Shown here piece by piece: positions 12,983-24,389 of a stretch of 64,000 nucleotides of DNA. The stretch's first letter is position 1, and each line of letters starts with the position of its first letter. The translations under genes and the position numbers were made by a program. The notes under the pieces are model-generated. The model ran no database searches, had not been told where the DNA came from, and saw only the letters and a list, made by a program, of their open reading frames with translations. The stretch comes from Trichoderma breve (Eukaryota > Ascomycota > Sordariomycetes > Hypocreales > Hypocreaceae), in contig NC_079234.1 in the NCBI RefSeq assembly GCF_028502605.1, positions 620,001 to 684,000 on the forward strand, read 5' to 3'.

Positions 12983-14512
12983 TTACAAACCCTGTGCAGC
13001 AATCTCCTTCTCAATGGCCTCTTTCGCCTTGTTCTCCATGTCGATGAAGAATATCTCGACATCCTTCAACCTATTCGCCGCGATGGGATCGTTCCTGATG
13101 GCCTCATCGAGCTTCTCGCCGTCGTTGGCAACGTAATCGGTCCGCATATTCGCCAGCTTGCCGTCCCAGTCCGGACGAGCAAAGGGGTCCATGGTGGACA
13201 GTTTTGTGAGTCGCTGCACCGTGGCGAACTCGGCATAGCCAGCCTTGGGCTTCTTGGTGGTGAGGGGAGGCAGTTTGTCAGGGGTTTCGAGGAGAGTTCG
13301 GATGAGGTGCGGCGAGATGGTGACGTGTGGGCAGCCGAGCTCGGCCATGGCCATGATTTCCGCCGGGGTGAAGTGGCTGTTTTCGTCAAAGGGCAGACTT
13401 GTATTTTAGTGTACAATTCCTTTTCGTTTTGTTTTTGTTTTGTTTGGGGTGAACGGGTGGAAGTTACCTTGCAATGATCATGATGGGTTGTTCTTTGCCT
13501 GTTTCTCGATATTGTTTGGCGAATGCCTCGAGGATGTGGATTACACGAGGGGACATGGGATGCTATTTCGACTGTTAGAATGTCTTGATAATTCTCTAAC
13601 GCTTTTTACTTGCAAAGGGAAAGAAGCAATAGAATGTGTTTATACCTCTAAAGCGGGATCTTCGAAAGCGAGACGCAGAGAAGAGTCCAGATGTGCTGCG
13701 ATTTCTTTTTAATTCGATCAGTTGTCAGTTTCCGTACAATGACTTACAAGAAGCGCCGCACAATTTCGTATAATTAGACGTACCATTGTAATAAGGGCTA
13801 ATAAAGAGACACCCGCTCTGACTAGCCGCAATCCCCTGCTCGAGCGAAAAGACGCTGGTGGCAAGCGTCCGGATGCCCTCCTTGTTGAGCACCTGTGCGG
13901 CGGCGGCAGCGGGGCCGGAAAAGGGGATCTTGATGGCGAAACGGTCGCGGGAGACACCGGCCTGTTCGTAGAGAGATGCGAGGGTGCGGGCGTGGGCGAT
14001 TGTGGCAGAGGAGGATGAGATGTGGCGGAGGGAGGTTTGGATGAGGACGCGGCCGGAGAGGAGGGGGATGTTGCGGGCTGTGAGGGCGACGGCCTGGTTG
14101 TTTTTGTGAGTTTTTGGTGATGATGATGCATGGGAGTTTTCATATCAAGCGAGGAAAATTTTGAAGGAGGGAGCTGGGGAGTGAATGGGTGAAGGAGAAG
14201 GAGTGTGTTGAACATACAGCTTGGTCATAGACTCGCTCCCACCCCTGAGAGCCGTATTGCCTAACAAGATCTTTCAGGAGAGCTTCATCAGCCAGGAGCT
14301 CGTTTGTGATGATGGCTTGATTGGATGTTTCTGGATGACAAACAATTATTATGTCAGTCTTTTGTTCGTCTTGCAATGATGAAAGTTGGTGACAGGGGCA
14401 AAGATGTACGGTTGTGTGGTGTAAATGGGATGCTCTTGATGAGCTCCGTATCAGCGCTGTCGACGTCGACGTTGCAAAGGTCTTCGAGGCGATGGAGCAT
14501 GGAGCGAGCCAT
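12983..14512 (-). CDS. Transaldolase-like protein
   Basis: Class I aldolase of the transaldolase superfamily (TIM barrel), predicted cytosolic. The pentose-phosphate enzyme moves a dihydroxyacetone unit through a Schiff-base lysine. The spliced protein starts MARSMLHRLEDLCNVDVDSA at 14512. The motif RFAIKIPFSG near 13935 places a lysine where transaldolases have the catalytic one, and the later blocks HPMSPRVIHILEAFAKQYR, IIASLPFDEN and GCPHVTISPHLI fit strands 6-8 of the barrel. At least five introns interrupt it, with exons ending near 14425, 14215, 13785, 13650 and 13400. It diverges from canonical TAL1 and resembles the paralogues often found near secondary-metabolism or sugar genes, so activity on sedoheptulose-7-phosphate is not assured. 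It shares a 1.1-kb divergent promoter region with the SDR gene. Confidence 0.75.
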
Positions 14513-15635
14513 GGCTGATGAGGTAAATGCCAATTAACGCTGTATATACGATAGGTAGTCTTTGGTATAAGATGGAACTGTTGGTGTTGGTGTAAGTGAA
14601 GCTGTGACGCTGTTTAGAGGTGATGGGAGGAGACAGGAGTAGGTATGGCAACGTTATATATGCTCTTGTGCATTTATTTTCTTTACATTATTTTACTTAA
14701 TTGGGCTTACTTGACGATAATACATACACCCGCCACCGGTTAAACCAACACGGATATCAGCTCCAGGATGAACCCACACGAACCACCGCATCGTGACTCT
14801 CGTGTTCCCCCGCCTCGGCTCGCCTGCTGCATTCGTTGCGTCCAGCTCCCAAGTTTAAATTGGGTGGGCACATATCAGCCGCGTGACTAATGCGGGCGGG
14901 CCGCCGTTCCGCTGCGTTACCGGTGTAAGAAATATTTGGTGGGTTGGCGGGCCGCCGCTCCGCCGGTTTTTATCGTGTAAGAGTTGGGGGGATTCTCGAC
15001 TAAAACTGGACCGATATTGGCAATTCGTCTTGGTAATCTGTCCTTTTTGGGTTTCTGGAAGAATAGATTAGGACTAGAAAGATGGATATGGTAGTTGTGG
15101 TGTGACATGTCGAGTTGAGCTATGCACTGTATGTTCCACTCTGCATTTAATCGGCGTGAGAGGAGCACACACGACTATACATCAAGTGTGGGAAGATTTA
15201 CGACTATTTTTCGTACTGTCCTCAATAACTTCAATATCCACATGTTGCTCAGACTAATTGGGATGATCATGCTTTGTAATGACCAAGTTCTCGGTTCAAA
15301 CACAAACTAGATGGATCACTTGACAACACATTTGGATCATCGCAGGATTCTCTTACTAATTGACCATTTGTCATATAGTTGCCTGGCATCGTTCTCTTTG
15401 CTAGAATACGAGTTTGAGGTGGCCGGCGGCAACTGGGGCCGCCGCCCGGAACGAGGCCGATAGATGGCACAATCTGTGTTTCGTGTAAGCATAGAGCGGT
15501 GGTAATCGCGATAATTATTTGTTGGAGTATAATAACGGCAGCTGATGTCACGAAAAAAAAGGAATGTTTTACCACCAATGACAATTTTTTGGACGAATCA
15601 CCCTCACGAGATCAAACATAAGCATACACACCATC
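14513..15635. other. Divergent promoter region, transaldolase-like / SDR
   Basis: No gene seen. It contains two imperfect copies of a GC-rich element reading GGCGGGCCGCCG(T/C)TCCGC, at about 14895-14915 and 14945-14965, and a third related GC-rich patch near 15421-15450. Their role is unknown. Confidence 0.4.
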
Positions 15636-16740
15636 ATGGGTTCTACAGAGTCGAGCACCGATCAAACCCTCGTCAACACCAGCACCCCGAATCTCTTCTC
15701 CCTACATGACAGAACAATTATAGGCAAGTATTGTCTAACATCACCCGAGTTCACAACAATAATGTTAATTTAAATCTTCAGTCACTGGCGCGACTGGCGG
15801 TCTCGGTTCGCAACTCACGAGAGCCATCCTCGAGTCCGGCGGCGATGTCATAGCCATCGATTACGGCGAGGTGACGCCAACAACATGGGGTAAGCAAACT
15901 ACCAAACCGCTATAATAACGACAACACATCCTAAATCACTGTTTACTTACACGATATATACAGAACCCCTTCAATCCCTCGCAAAGTCCCTCTCCCGCAA
16001 CCTCACCTACCATGCCTGCGACATCTCCTCCCAATCTCTTACCACCAGCGTCTTCGAAGTAGCAGCCGCTCAAGCCCGATATCCCGTCCGCGGTCTGATC
16101 AATTGTGCCGGTATTGGAACCGTGGGCGACTCCATAGTTTACCCCGAGGATCAAACGAGACGTACACTGGATGTCAATCTCGCTGGTAGTTTGTATGTTG
16201 CGCAGGCAGCGGCAAAGGTTGTGACGAAGCAGTATCATGAGGGGAAGAGTCTGGGAGCGAGCTTTGTGTTTGTGGCGAGCATGAGCGGGTACATTTCCAA
16301 CAAGGTGAGTTGAGTTTATTGCTTCTCTCTTCTGTTCTTCTTATATGGTGTACATGCCCGAGAACTTGCAAAAACAACTTCATATTAATCCGTCTTGTTT
16401 CCCCCAGGCTACCCCAACAGCAATTTATTCCGCATCCAAAGCCGGCGTCCACCAACTCGTTCGCTCCCTCGCCGGCGAATGGGGCTCTTCATCTCCATCT
16501 TCACCTTCAAGCCCAATCATCCGCGTCAATTCCATCAGCCCCGGCGTCATCGAAACCCCCATGACACAGCACGTCCTCGCCAAAGAAGAATGGACCTCAG
16601 TATGGCGGCAAGAAGCAATGCTCAAACGAATCTCCACTCCGGACGAGTATCGCGGGGCCGTAATCTTTCTGCTAGCGGACGCGAGCTCATATGTTACGGG
16701 CACTGATTTGCGGGTTGATGGCGGATCGACGGCGTGGTAA
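15636..16740 (+). CDS. Short-chain dehydrogenase/reductase (SDR)
   Basis: NAD(P)-dependent classical SDR oxidoreductase. Four exons, 15636-15723, 15782-15889, 15964-16304 and 16408-16740, sum to 870 nt and 289 residues. The cofactor-binding motif TGATGGLG is created at the first splice junction. The structural motif NCAG (near 16101), the catalytic serine in SMSGY and the catalytic YSASK (near 16427) are all present, and the protein ends with the usual DGG(S/T) block. It resembles fungal sorbose/xylulose reductase-like SDRs (polyol or sugar ketone substrates), but this is only family-level inference. Intron 1 has a GC donor (GCAAGT at 15724). The gene diverges from the transaldolase-like gene, so a joint role in sugar or polyol metabolism is possible. 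Confidence 0.88.
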
Positions 16741-16863
16741 GAACTGGCATGAGAATAGAAAGATAGCGCAGTATTGAATTCATGTTCCACATTTGCTCCT
16801 CTTTACTAGTAGCAGTGTTCGTGTAGCTTCGCAGCAGTTTGTCATGACTTCCGGCCTTCCGTC

Positions 16864-17078
16864 TCAGCGAAACTCCCTCTCATTCTCGTCCTCATCAGCT
16901 TCTCTTACGCCCCGTAATACTGGCTGCTTCTTCCAATGCAACACCTTTAAAAAAAAAAAACTGGTCAGCAAAAACTCATCTCAGTGCAGTATCCTGCCAT
17001 CAGGAAACTCACTCGTAGATAGACGCCCACGTAGAGTGCCAAAAGCACCGCATATCCAATCCTCTTGATGAAATTCAT
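16864..17078 (-). CDS. 48-residue single-pass membrane micro-protein
   Basis: A two-exon gene too small for ordinary gene calling. Exon 1 (17078-17013) encodes MNFIKRIGYAVLLALYVGVY plus LR, a short basic start and one hydrophobic helix. Exon 2 (16944-16864) encodes a charged acidic tail ending DENEREFR. The intron has donor GTGAGT and acceptor AAAG after a T-run; both exons are in phase 0, giving 48 residues. The ATG sits in a good context (GGCCATGA). Topology suggests a type-II or tail-exposed protein of an internal membrane. The family was not recognised. It converges with the SDR gene, with the two stop codons 124 bases apart. Confidence 0.55.
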
Positions 17079-18523
17079 GGCCGCTGTCCAGACTTCTCCT
17101 TCTATACCCAACAATTCAGAAATCACGTATCATCTTAGATCTTTAGAGAGAAAAGACACAATTATAGGGTTTTAAGGGGGAATGAGATTGTGAACTCGTG
17201 TCGTGTCGGATCGGTAGAAGCCCAAAGATGACGACGAAAAGCACCGATGCAAAAAGCAGTGAGACGGGTCTATACTAGCCCATTCTTATGCCATAATACG
17301 ACCCCAGACCACAGCCAGTGTCCACTTCTTCTAGACCTAGTGGGCCAATAAAGACGTGGCTCCAAATCAGGCACGGGAGGATTGTTCTGTCTTATCATTG
17401 ACACCAAAACGCTGCTCTAACAGGGAGTGCTGCTTCTATGCATTTATTCGCGGGACAATGCGCACGTAAGATCCAAGTCCAAGTAGCCGAGATCCGAGAT
17501 CTTTATCGGTAACTTGTTTTATCTTTGCTTTTTAATGTGTCTTTAATAGATTGAAGCTGACTTACTCTAGCTATTCTATACAGCCTAACTAATAGCATTG
17601 GACATCCGCTGCCTCTACGGAGTAGCCACATCCTCCCATGTCCCGCTCCACCAACCCTCCAGCATACACAACCAATAACTACCTAGAAAACAACCTGTCA
17701 TGGCTACTCTCTCTCTCTTTCTTGGACTAATGTACCGCATTATTCTACTTTTGCATAACTAGTGTGCCACTGTTACTAAACACCGGCCAGTCTCGGTGTG
17801 TTGGACAGTACATGCCAGACATACTCACTCCAGTCTAGTATAGGTAACGCCCAAGGTTGTCGACATTGCCAGCACGACGCTCAGCAAGGAGATTTACGCA
17901 AGAAAATCACTACGGAGGCTGGGATTTGCCGCATCCCATTAATATGTCAAGAAAATCGCCGTAAGATGGGATAGTGACAGATCAAAACGACCCATAACGA
18001 CATACATCGAACCAAACGGGATCCGAAAACTGTGGCCGATTTCGTCAAGAATCACGCGGGATTCAGGGAAGAAAGCTTGACTGCCCATAGGTGATATTGA
18101 GCACCTTGCCCTGAGCTTTGCCCAGATAAATTGACGAAAGGGGACAATGCGGCTGGGCCATGTATCGATCATTTCTGCCAACCCATCGTCAAAGACATAC
18201 CAACATGAATCCCTATAGCAAAGATACGAGTATCTCTGGAAATACACGTAATACTCTCCATATCATCAAAGTACCTACACGTAATCAACGGGACGCGTCA
18301 CTATTCGAAAACTTTGTTTTGTTTGTTTACATGCGTGTACACAAACATGATGCACTGTGTCGAGATGGACACGATGTTGCTACCCGACATTGTTCTACTG
18401 GGCAAATTACATTCAACATCACTTGGGAAAAGACTGTATTAGAAGAATTGAACTCGAAAATTGGTTAACGAGTATAAAACTATTCAATCCAGTGGTTACC
18501 AGATCTGGCACAAGGGCTGAACG
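17079..18523. other. Intergenic, no gene recognised
   Basis: Moderately AT-rich, with stops in all frames apart from two open frames of about 100 codons (near 17940-18470, opposite strands) that show no motif. Includes the upstream region of the small membrane protein. Confidence 0.45.
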
Positions 18524-18703
18524 ATTTCAAACGTTTAATAATTCCAAACACTTATCAATTCCAAACACTTATCAATTCCAAACGCTTAACTATTCTAAAC
18601 CCTGAGCAATTCCAATCGCTTAACAATTCCAAACGCTAAACCATTCCAAACGCTAAACAATTCCAAATGCTAAACAATTCCAAATGCTGAACATTTCCCA
18701 ATC
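18524..18703. repeat. Tandem array of 16-17-base CAATTCCAAACGCTTAA-like units
   Basis: About eleven imperfect head-to-tail copies of a unit close to CAATTCCAAACGCTTAA. They vary mainly by C/T and G/A changes (CACTTAT, CGCTTAA, ATGCTAAA). The array ends right at the stop codon of the small MGCC protein encoded on the other strand. Confidence 0.85.
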
Positions 18704-18704
18704 C

Positions 18705-18947
18705 TCACATTTCCCGATGTGACCACTTGAAGCCCTTGGCTCTTCTGTCCACACACCTCAGACATTGGCATGTCAGGCAGTACTCGCCTTCATAGCCCTC
18801 ATGAGTGGCTGATGAGAAGTTGCGGTGTGTGTGCCCGTTGTGAGGATTGTAGTATAAGGGCTTAGGCCCAGGAGTAGTGGCTGTGTATGGGATAGATTTA
18901 AACCCAGCAGATGTGATAGTCTTGGGGGCAGAAAAGCAGCAACCCAT
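18705..18947 (-). CDS. Possible small lipid-anchored protein, 80 aa
   Basis: A single open frame of 80 residues starting MGCCFSAPKT. Glycine at position 2 followed by two cysteines is the classical signal for N-myristoylation plus palmitoylation, which would attach it to the plasma membrane. The C-terminal half has a cysteine cluster (YCLTCQCLRCVDRRAKGF) that could bind metal. No family was recognised. It lies between a tandem array at its 3' end and a minisatellite just upstream, which argues for caution; composition looks protein-like but the frame could be chance. Confidence 0.4.
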   Translation of the reverse strand: MGCCFSAPKTITSAGFKSIPYTATTPGPKPLYYNPHNGHTHRNFSSATHEGYEGEYCLTCQCLRCVDRRAKGFKWSHREM

Positions 18948-18987
18948 TGTGACTGTGTTTGTTTGTTTGTGGTAAAGAATAGAGAGT

Positions 18988-19147
18988 AGAAGATAGTAGA
19001 GAGAGTGGAAGATAGTAGAGAGAGTGGAAGATAGTAGAGAGAGTGGAAGATAGTAGAGAGAGTGGAAGATAGTAGAGAGAGTGGAAGATAGTAGAGAGAG
19101 TGGAAGATAGTAGAGAGAGTGGAAGATAGTAGAGAGAGTAGTAGATA
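18988..19147. repeat. Minisatellite, 19-base unit, about 8 copies
   Basis: Nearly perfect head-to-tail copies of ATAGTAGAGAGAGTGGAAG. Because 19 is not a multiple of 3, the repeat is read in all three phases every 57 bases, so the long open frame across it on the minus strand is a by-product. It lies directly upstream of the MGCC open frame, in its possible 5' leader. Confidence 0.9.
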
Positions 19148-19149
19148 GC

Positions 19150-20979
19150 TGCTAGAGCAGAAGAGCAGAAGAGTATGAGAGTATAGAAGTTCAGAGTATT
19201 GCTTAGAGCTTAGAACTTGTAAATATGTGCTTGAAGCTGGATGCTTTGAGCTGAATGCTTGGATCTGACTGTTTGGATGTGGTTGTGTAGGAGGAGAAAA
19301 AGAAAACAAAAACCTCGGGGGGAACGAATTCTCTTATAGTCAATCTTAAAAGACAAAAGAACGCCATCCTTCCCGCAGCTTCCAGGTTTTGGCTTCGAGT
19401 ACGTTATCGTATTGACTCACTTCGAAGGTGGTGGCTTGATGGTGGTGATAACGAGCAGCCCTGAAAACTAATCTGCGATAGATACTCTTTTCACAGATTG
19501 GTGTATCATATGCGCAAGTTAAGTTTCTCTCGCACATATACTAGATCCATGCACTTCGTATTTTTCCTAAGAGGTATACGCTATGGTATAATATGCTGAA
19601 TATACCCGCCTACAGTCTAAAAGAAACAATAGCTATACAAGAAGAAATACAATACTCTCCAAGTTCAATACGTATAGCAGACAGATTCATGAGTCACAGG
19701 TGCGTCTTGTACTTTATGGAAATTTCTTTACTAGCTCTGGAGATGGAGTATATGCCCAATTAGTCGAAGATGCTGTTCTTGGTGATTGCAAACACTCTCG
19801 CCTCACCCTCACTTTCAACAATTAATATAGTAGGTAGAATGTAAGATTTTTAGTCATTATTTTGGGAACAATTCGGAAGGATATACAGTATCATTTATGT
19901 AAGAGAGTACTTGATAGTCAGATACCGAGGCAATGAATCATACGAGAGCGAATCATGTCGTATCACGTTCTATTTGTTTCGTTTTGTTTCTAGGTATCTT
20001 TTTTAGACTGAAAAAAATTGCCTTTAGAAAGTAAAGACGCAGCCTCTAGATCAAATTGATAGGAAAACGTCAAAATTCTGGGGTATAAAGATATGGCTGA
20101 CGTATGTTACAAGAGCAACGCGTTTCTCAAGCATTGAAGCCACCCTACGTTGCCAATGTCTATCGAAGCCACCAGATACACCATAACTCTAAGAAATCTC
20201 ATGTTTTGATAAATAATTTCAAGTATTCTCCGCAGCAACGGCGTCTGGTACTGGAAGAGACGTGGAAGAAGATGCTTCAGATGGGCTGGGGAGAGGAAAT
20301 GTGTAGTGCAACAAATACTATACATAGAGAGAAAAAAATATGTATATAAGCACCCTAGAAGATGCCCAGTTGCAATACATCCAGTCCAATCTCACAGTGA
20401 CTTGCTATAAATCTGTGAACAAACAAGTCTCCGAGAATGCGGGGCGGTTGAATGCGCGTTCTAGCAGAGTAGTAAATCTGGACAGGATATGCGAAACAGC
20501 CATACTATGCTTACCTACCTAAAATTAAATATTCACTTACATGAGAAAGTAACCCAAATACTCTGCATTCCAGGATTGAGAGGACAGGCCCTAAATAGCC
20601 GCCGTTGTAGTTTTTATCAGGCAAATCTTATGGTGTAGATCACCGTCTAGCCCTTGCTATATCGGACGAGTGATGAGATTCAGAGAAATCGCACACATGG
20701 ATGGAACAGCTTAGACTCTGAAGATGTTCACTGAAAAGGACCACATTCATAGTAATGGCCTTTCTGCCTGATATATTGAAGGGTGAGGCTATCGACTGCC
20801 TGTGGAACAATGAATGTGCCCAACCCGCCCCGCCTTTTCAGGTACACACATGTGCTTGGTTTTACACATGTGCCTAAACACTTTGTACTGCGAGCGTTTA
20901 CATGTAATGCGAATAGTTAGCGCGATATAGCGTTGTGTGAGGTTTCAAGGCCCCAAGCCCATCGAGCTTCGAAAGGTTC
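19150..20979. other. AT-rich intergenic stretch
   Basis: AT-rich DNA with only short frames and no family motif. One TACATGTA octamer is at 20899. It merges into the NLR relic that follows and is probably part of the same decayed segment. Confidence 0.45.
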
Positions 20980-22000
20980 GTAACGGCCGTAGCGAACGTT
21001 GTTAGCCTCGTCAACAAGCCAAATAAGAAACTCTTGGGTGTTCTCAGGAGAAACTCTGAGACTTTAGCAAACATCAAAGACGGATTTCATACCATGGTTG
21101 TAAGGCGCCGGAGTAGCCCCGAGCCCATCGAGCTTCACGCCTTCATTGAGGAACCACCTATACGTTTTCTGAAACGTGTAAGCCTATCCCACACAGGCTA
21201 CCAAAAAGAACAAATATTAACGTATGCAGCGTGTCGTGGAGCCTGATTCAGCGAAAATACCAGGATATAACTGGGAAACAATTCCGGCGAATCACATGGA
21301 ACTGCCAAAGTTTCGCATGGCATCTGATATTGGATATGGAAGAGTCTTGGATAGATTTGACAACGGCCTCAGCAGCAAAGCTGAACTTACCAGGATATTT
21401 TTTCAACTACCAATGGAGCTTGGTGGAAAGTATGGATTTTACCAACGAATGATACTCTCCCTGAGCACGAAGTACCAAGAAGGCTTGTATCAACAAGATC
21501 GAGGACGAAAAATATTCTATTGGGTAACCTTTCCGAAGAGGCCCATTTCAGTTGCAGAACTTCAGGACGTCTTGGCAATCCCTTCTCCTTCGCAAGAAAT
21601 GGACTTGTCTAGTTATAATTTTCATGACAACAGACCTCTTGAATTGGATCGTGGAATATTATCGGCTTGCGGGGGGCTTGTTGAGGTTGGTATTGCTAGT
21701 TTTCAGTCTCTGGATATCTGTGCTGACCAGTTTGCTTGTAGGTGCGAGACTCATCTCTAGATAGAATCGTTCAGCTGATACATCAAACAGCCCGAGAGTT
21801 CCTCCTACAAAAAGTTGCCGAGCCCTACTACCTTACTGAAGCTGACGGAGATGTGGAGATTGTAATCACTTGTTGCCGAATCATCTGCATTCAGCTCCCA
21901 TTCTCCAAACGGAGGCTGGCAATACCTTTTCACAAGCAAAGGTGGCGGCCAAACATCTTTCAAGCCACTCTCTGCTCGTATACGCCATTATATACTTAAA
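20980..22000 (+). pseudogene. Decayed NLR (hydrolase/NACHT type) gene remnant
   Basis: Pieces of a fungal NOD-like receptor in changing frames. About 20985-21175 encodes a stretch matching the end of the alpha/beta-hydrolase-like N-terminal domain (VVSLVNKPNKKLLGVL, then GFHTMVVRRR, IELHAFIEE). From about 21224 another frame continues it (VVEPDSAKIPGY, IPANHMELPKF). The P-loop core is deleted. From about 21500 the winged-helix end of NACHT appears (FYWVTFPKRPISVAELQDVL, ILSACGGLVEV), interrupted by an intact-looking intron, followed by VQLIHQTAREFLLQK. Frameshifts, the missing ATP-binding core and absence of C-terminal repeats make it a relic. Confidence 0.75.
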
Positions 22001-22221
22001 GAATCACATATATCATCTAGGAGATGGCAACGAAGATGTGCTACTTCAATTCAAAAGTTTTCTCATAAGCTAAAGCTTTTAACTTGATATAACCTATACT
22101 AAGCCCTATTACTAAGTTAGTGATAAAGTTATCTACTATATCCCTAGATTACTATAATACAAAAACACTCTATATAACTTACGCTTCTACAGCTTCTAAT
22201 ACCATGCCTATTTAATTAAGC
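22001..22221. other. AT-rich junction segment
   Basis: Very AT-rich, TA-dinucleotide-dense DNA between two gene relics, of the kind left by RIP or an old transposon. No terminal repeats were seen. Confidence 0.4.
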
Positions 22222-22681
22222 TATCTTACATCAGTCGACCGAAACATCACTCCTTGGGTCCTCGTCTCAGGCCACTGTCCGTTCTACGCTACCGGTGGCC
22301 ACCAGTGCCAGCAATGCCAAGCGGCTTTTGAAGAAATTGTATACATGTATGGTGTGGATCTGGTTGTTAAACGGTCACCAGCACAACGCTGAGAGATTTT
22401 CCCCTATGTATAATAATACCGCCGACCCTAACGGAATGAACGATCCCAAGGCGCCTATGTATATCGTTAACGGAGGGGCCGGAAACATTGAAGGGTTGGC
22501 TGACTTAGGTGATAGCCTACCATTCAGTGCTTACGGTAACGATAAGGACTTCAGCTTCGCTAAGGTCAAGCTTCTGGATAAAAACCATATGCAGATTGAC
22601 TTTATTAAGTCTGAGACAAGAGAGGTTTTGGATTCTTCAGTCTTATTCAAGTCACATAAAGATCAGTTTGTTATAAATTAG
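22222..22681 (+). pseudogene. Purple acid phosphatase, C-terminal fragment with frameshift
   Basis: The 3' part of a metallophosphoesterase of the purple acid phosphatase family (secreted Fe-Zn/Mn enzymes that release phosphate from organic esters). The frame reads VDRNITPWVLVSGHCPFYAT with the conserved GH, then YMYGVDLVV. A run of three A at 22369-22371, where two would keep the frame, breaks the metal-binding NGHQHN motif. The shifted frame continues perfectly with NGHQHNAERFSPMYN and the C-terminal domain to the stop at 22681. The N-terminal two thirds are absent, replaced by AT-rich DNA. One indel in otherwise well-kept sequence suggests a recent loss or an assembly error on top of an older truncation. 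Confidence 0.8.
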
Positions 22682-22947
22682 TGATATAATTTATAAAGCT
22701 GGTTAGTCTTATGCCTCTGGATTACCTTAATTATCTAAGCTACTCCGTCACAACCGACGAGCTGGCTGCTTTTGCCTGCACATAACACTTGATTACATAT
22801 CTGAAGCGTAACTGAATTCTCCAGTAAGAAAACTTGTTTATGAGTTATTGATTGACATGAATAATTAATTCAAGATGTCTACTAATGATAAAACATATGC
22901 TTTGGACCACATTAATATACATTGGCATGAAATTGGCATGCCTGCGG

Positions 22948-24389
22948 CTATCTATGGCAATTAGGAACCAGAGAATGAATGAAGCTCTTAATCAATTGCG
23001 CGGTATCATTCATCAAGCTCCTAAAGGCGTCCCAAGACGTGATAATGTACACCAAACTGTTAAAGAGCGCGTGAAGGGGCCCTGCAACAGATTGCGTAAC
23101 CAAAAGACCAAAGACTAGGTATGGGTACTGGAAGATCTGGAGGAGACGGTTGACACTCGATGGTATCTACAGTCAAAATATGTTAGAGAGTATGAAGTGC
23201 TAGAAATCCATGGAGTGACAAGGTGGAAACTTGAGCTCACCCACACGACGATAAGGGAGATGAAAACTAGACTGGCGTATTTGACGTAGGCAGAGGATGC
23301 TTCAGACAGGTATGACTGGCGTCGTCGAGGTTGAGCTGATCTGACTGACATGCGATGATTTCGATCAAATTTGTGCCAGAGTGACGAAGGCGAAAGATGA
23401 GACCTCGGTCGCGACATAACACCTCCATGACTTGACAGTGGAACAGCCGTATTCTCCCACGAACTGTGACATACCAGAACTTCTTCGTCCATGTCATCGA
23501 GCTGAGCGCTATTCAGCTGTGGCGGGATGCTCCTAGTGGCAACGAATGAGAGCTCTCCACAGGGTTCAATCGGCGTAGCGTTGGTCGTATTGGATCGAAC
23601 TATCCCGTCAGCTACTACTGTGCCGCCCCTGGCTGCAAATTTCAGCACCTGCCGGCGGCGGCAGTATATTCTGATACCGGCAGCAATATATATTGTGAAC
23701 ACGAAGACGATGATAGTCCAAGCCGGACCATATAAGACAACTACTTGCAGATATCTCCATTGGCTGCTCACCCAGCACCACAACTGATTTCCTGTCAACT
23801 ACTTGTACAAAGCGTAACGCATTGACGCAAGATAAACAGTCAACCTAGGAAGCAACTTACGACTGCAGGTCCATACACGTAACCCCTTTCTTCAGTGTGA
23901 ATGAAGAATAACACAAGCGCGGGTATAAATGGAACCCCGTAGCTAAAAAGGAAGTATGGGAATTCAAGACGGCGTAAGTCAGAGGTGCTGTAGCGTCGAA
24001 AAATTGTGAAATAGACGTTGCAGGCCAAGCAGAGGTTCCAACAAACATCGGAAGCGAAGAACCTAGACACAAGTTAGCGACAACTGAGAGATAATCGACG
24101 GAGGGGCCGAGTTAAGATCCGACAGCTATTACCATTGTATGAAGAACGACTGCGATAGGCAGAGTGAGCTACCCGCGCCAGCCTTGACTCCATCGACATT
24201 TATAAAGGTCGATATATTGATCATAATGTTTCCCCATGTCGCGTAAAAGATGAGTCGATTGATCGGGGTTTTAAACCGGTTGCTCAGTAAGAAGCTTGCC
24301 ACGACGAACACTGAGGACACAAGCGACAGCGACGCTGTGGATCGCGTGATGATGATAAGCGCTCTGCGCTGACTTTCAGATGGGGCCAT
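22948..24389 (-). CDS. cAMP-receptor-like G-protein coupled receptor
   Basis: Seven-helix receptor of the fungal Git3/cAMP-receptor-like class, expected in the plasma membrane and coupled to a G-alpha protein for nutrient sensing. Exon 1 (24389 down to about 24130) carries helices 1-2 and the start of helix 3, exon 2 (about 24070-23845) helices 3-4, exon 3 (about 23790-23215) helix 5, a roughly 130-residue third cytoplasmic loop rich in Ser/Arg, and helix 6 ending ISLIVVW. After an intron, IPSSVNRLLQIFQ follows, and the terminal motif NSLVYIITSWDAFRS lies in another frame at about 23060-23010. A further short intron or a frameshift must lie between them near 23070-23110, so the 3' structure is uncertain. 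Helix 7 may be incomplete. Confidence 0.7.

Noticed and set aside
18773..19309. 178-codon minus-strand frame with LYYLPLSLLSSTLSTIF repeats
   Set aside because: The repeated peptide is just the 19-base minisatellite read in three phases.
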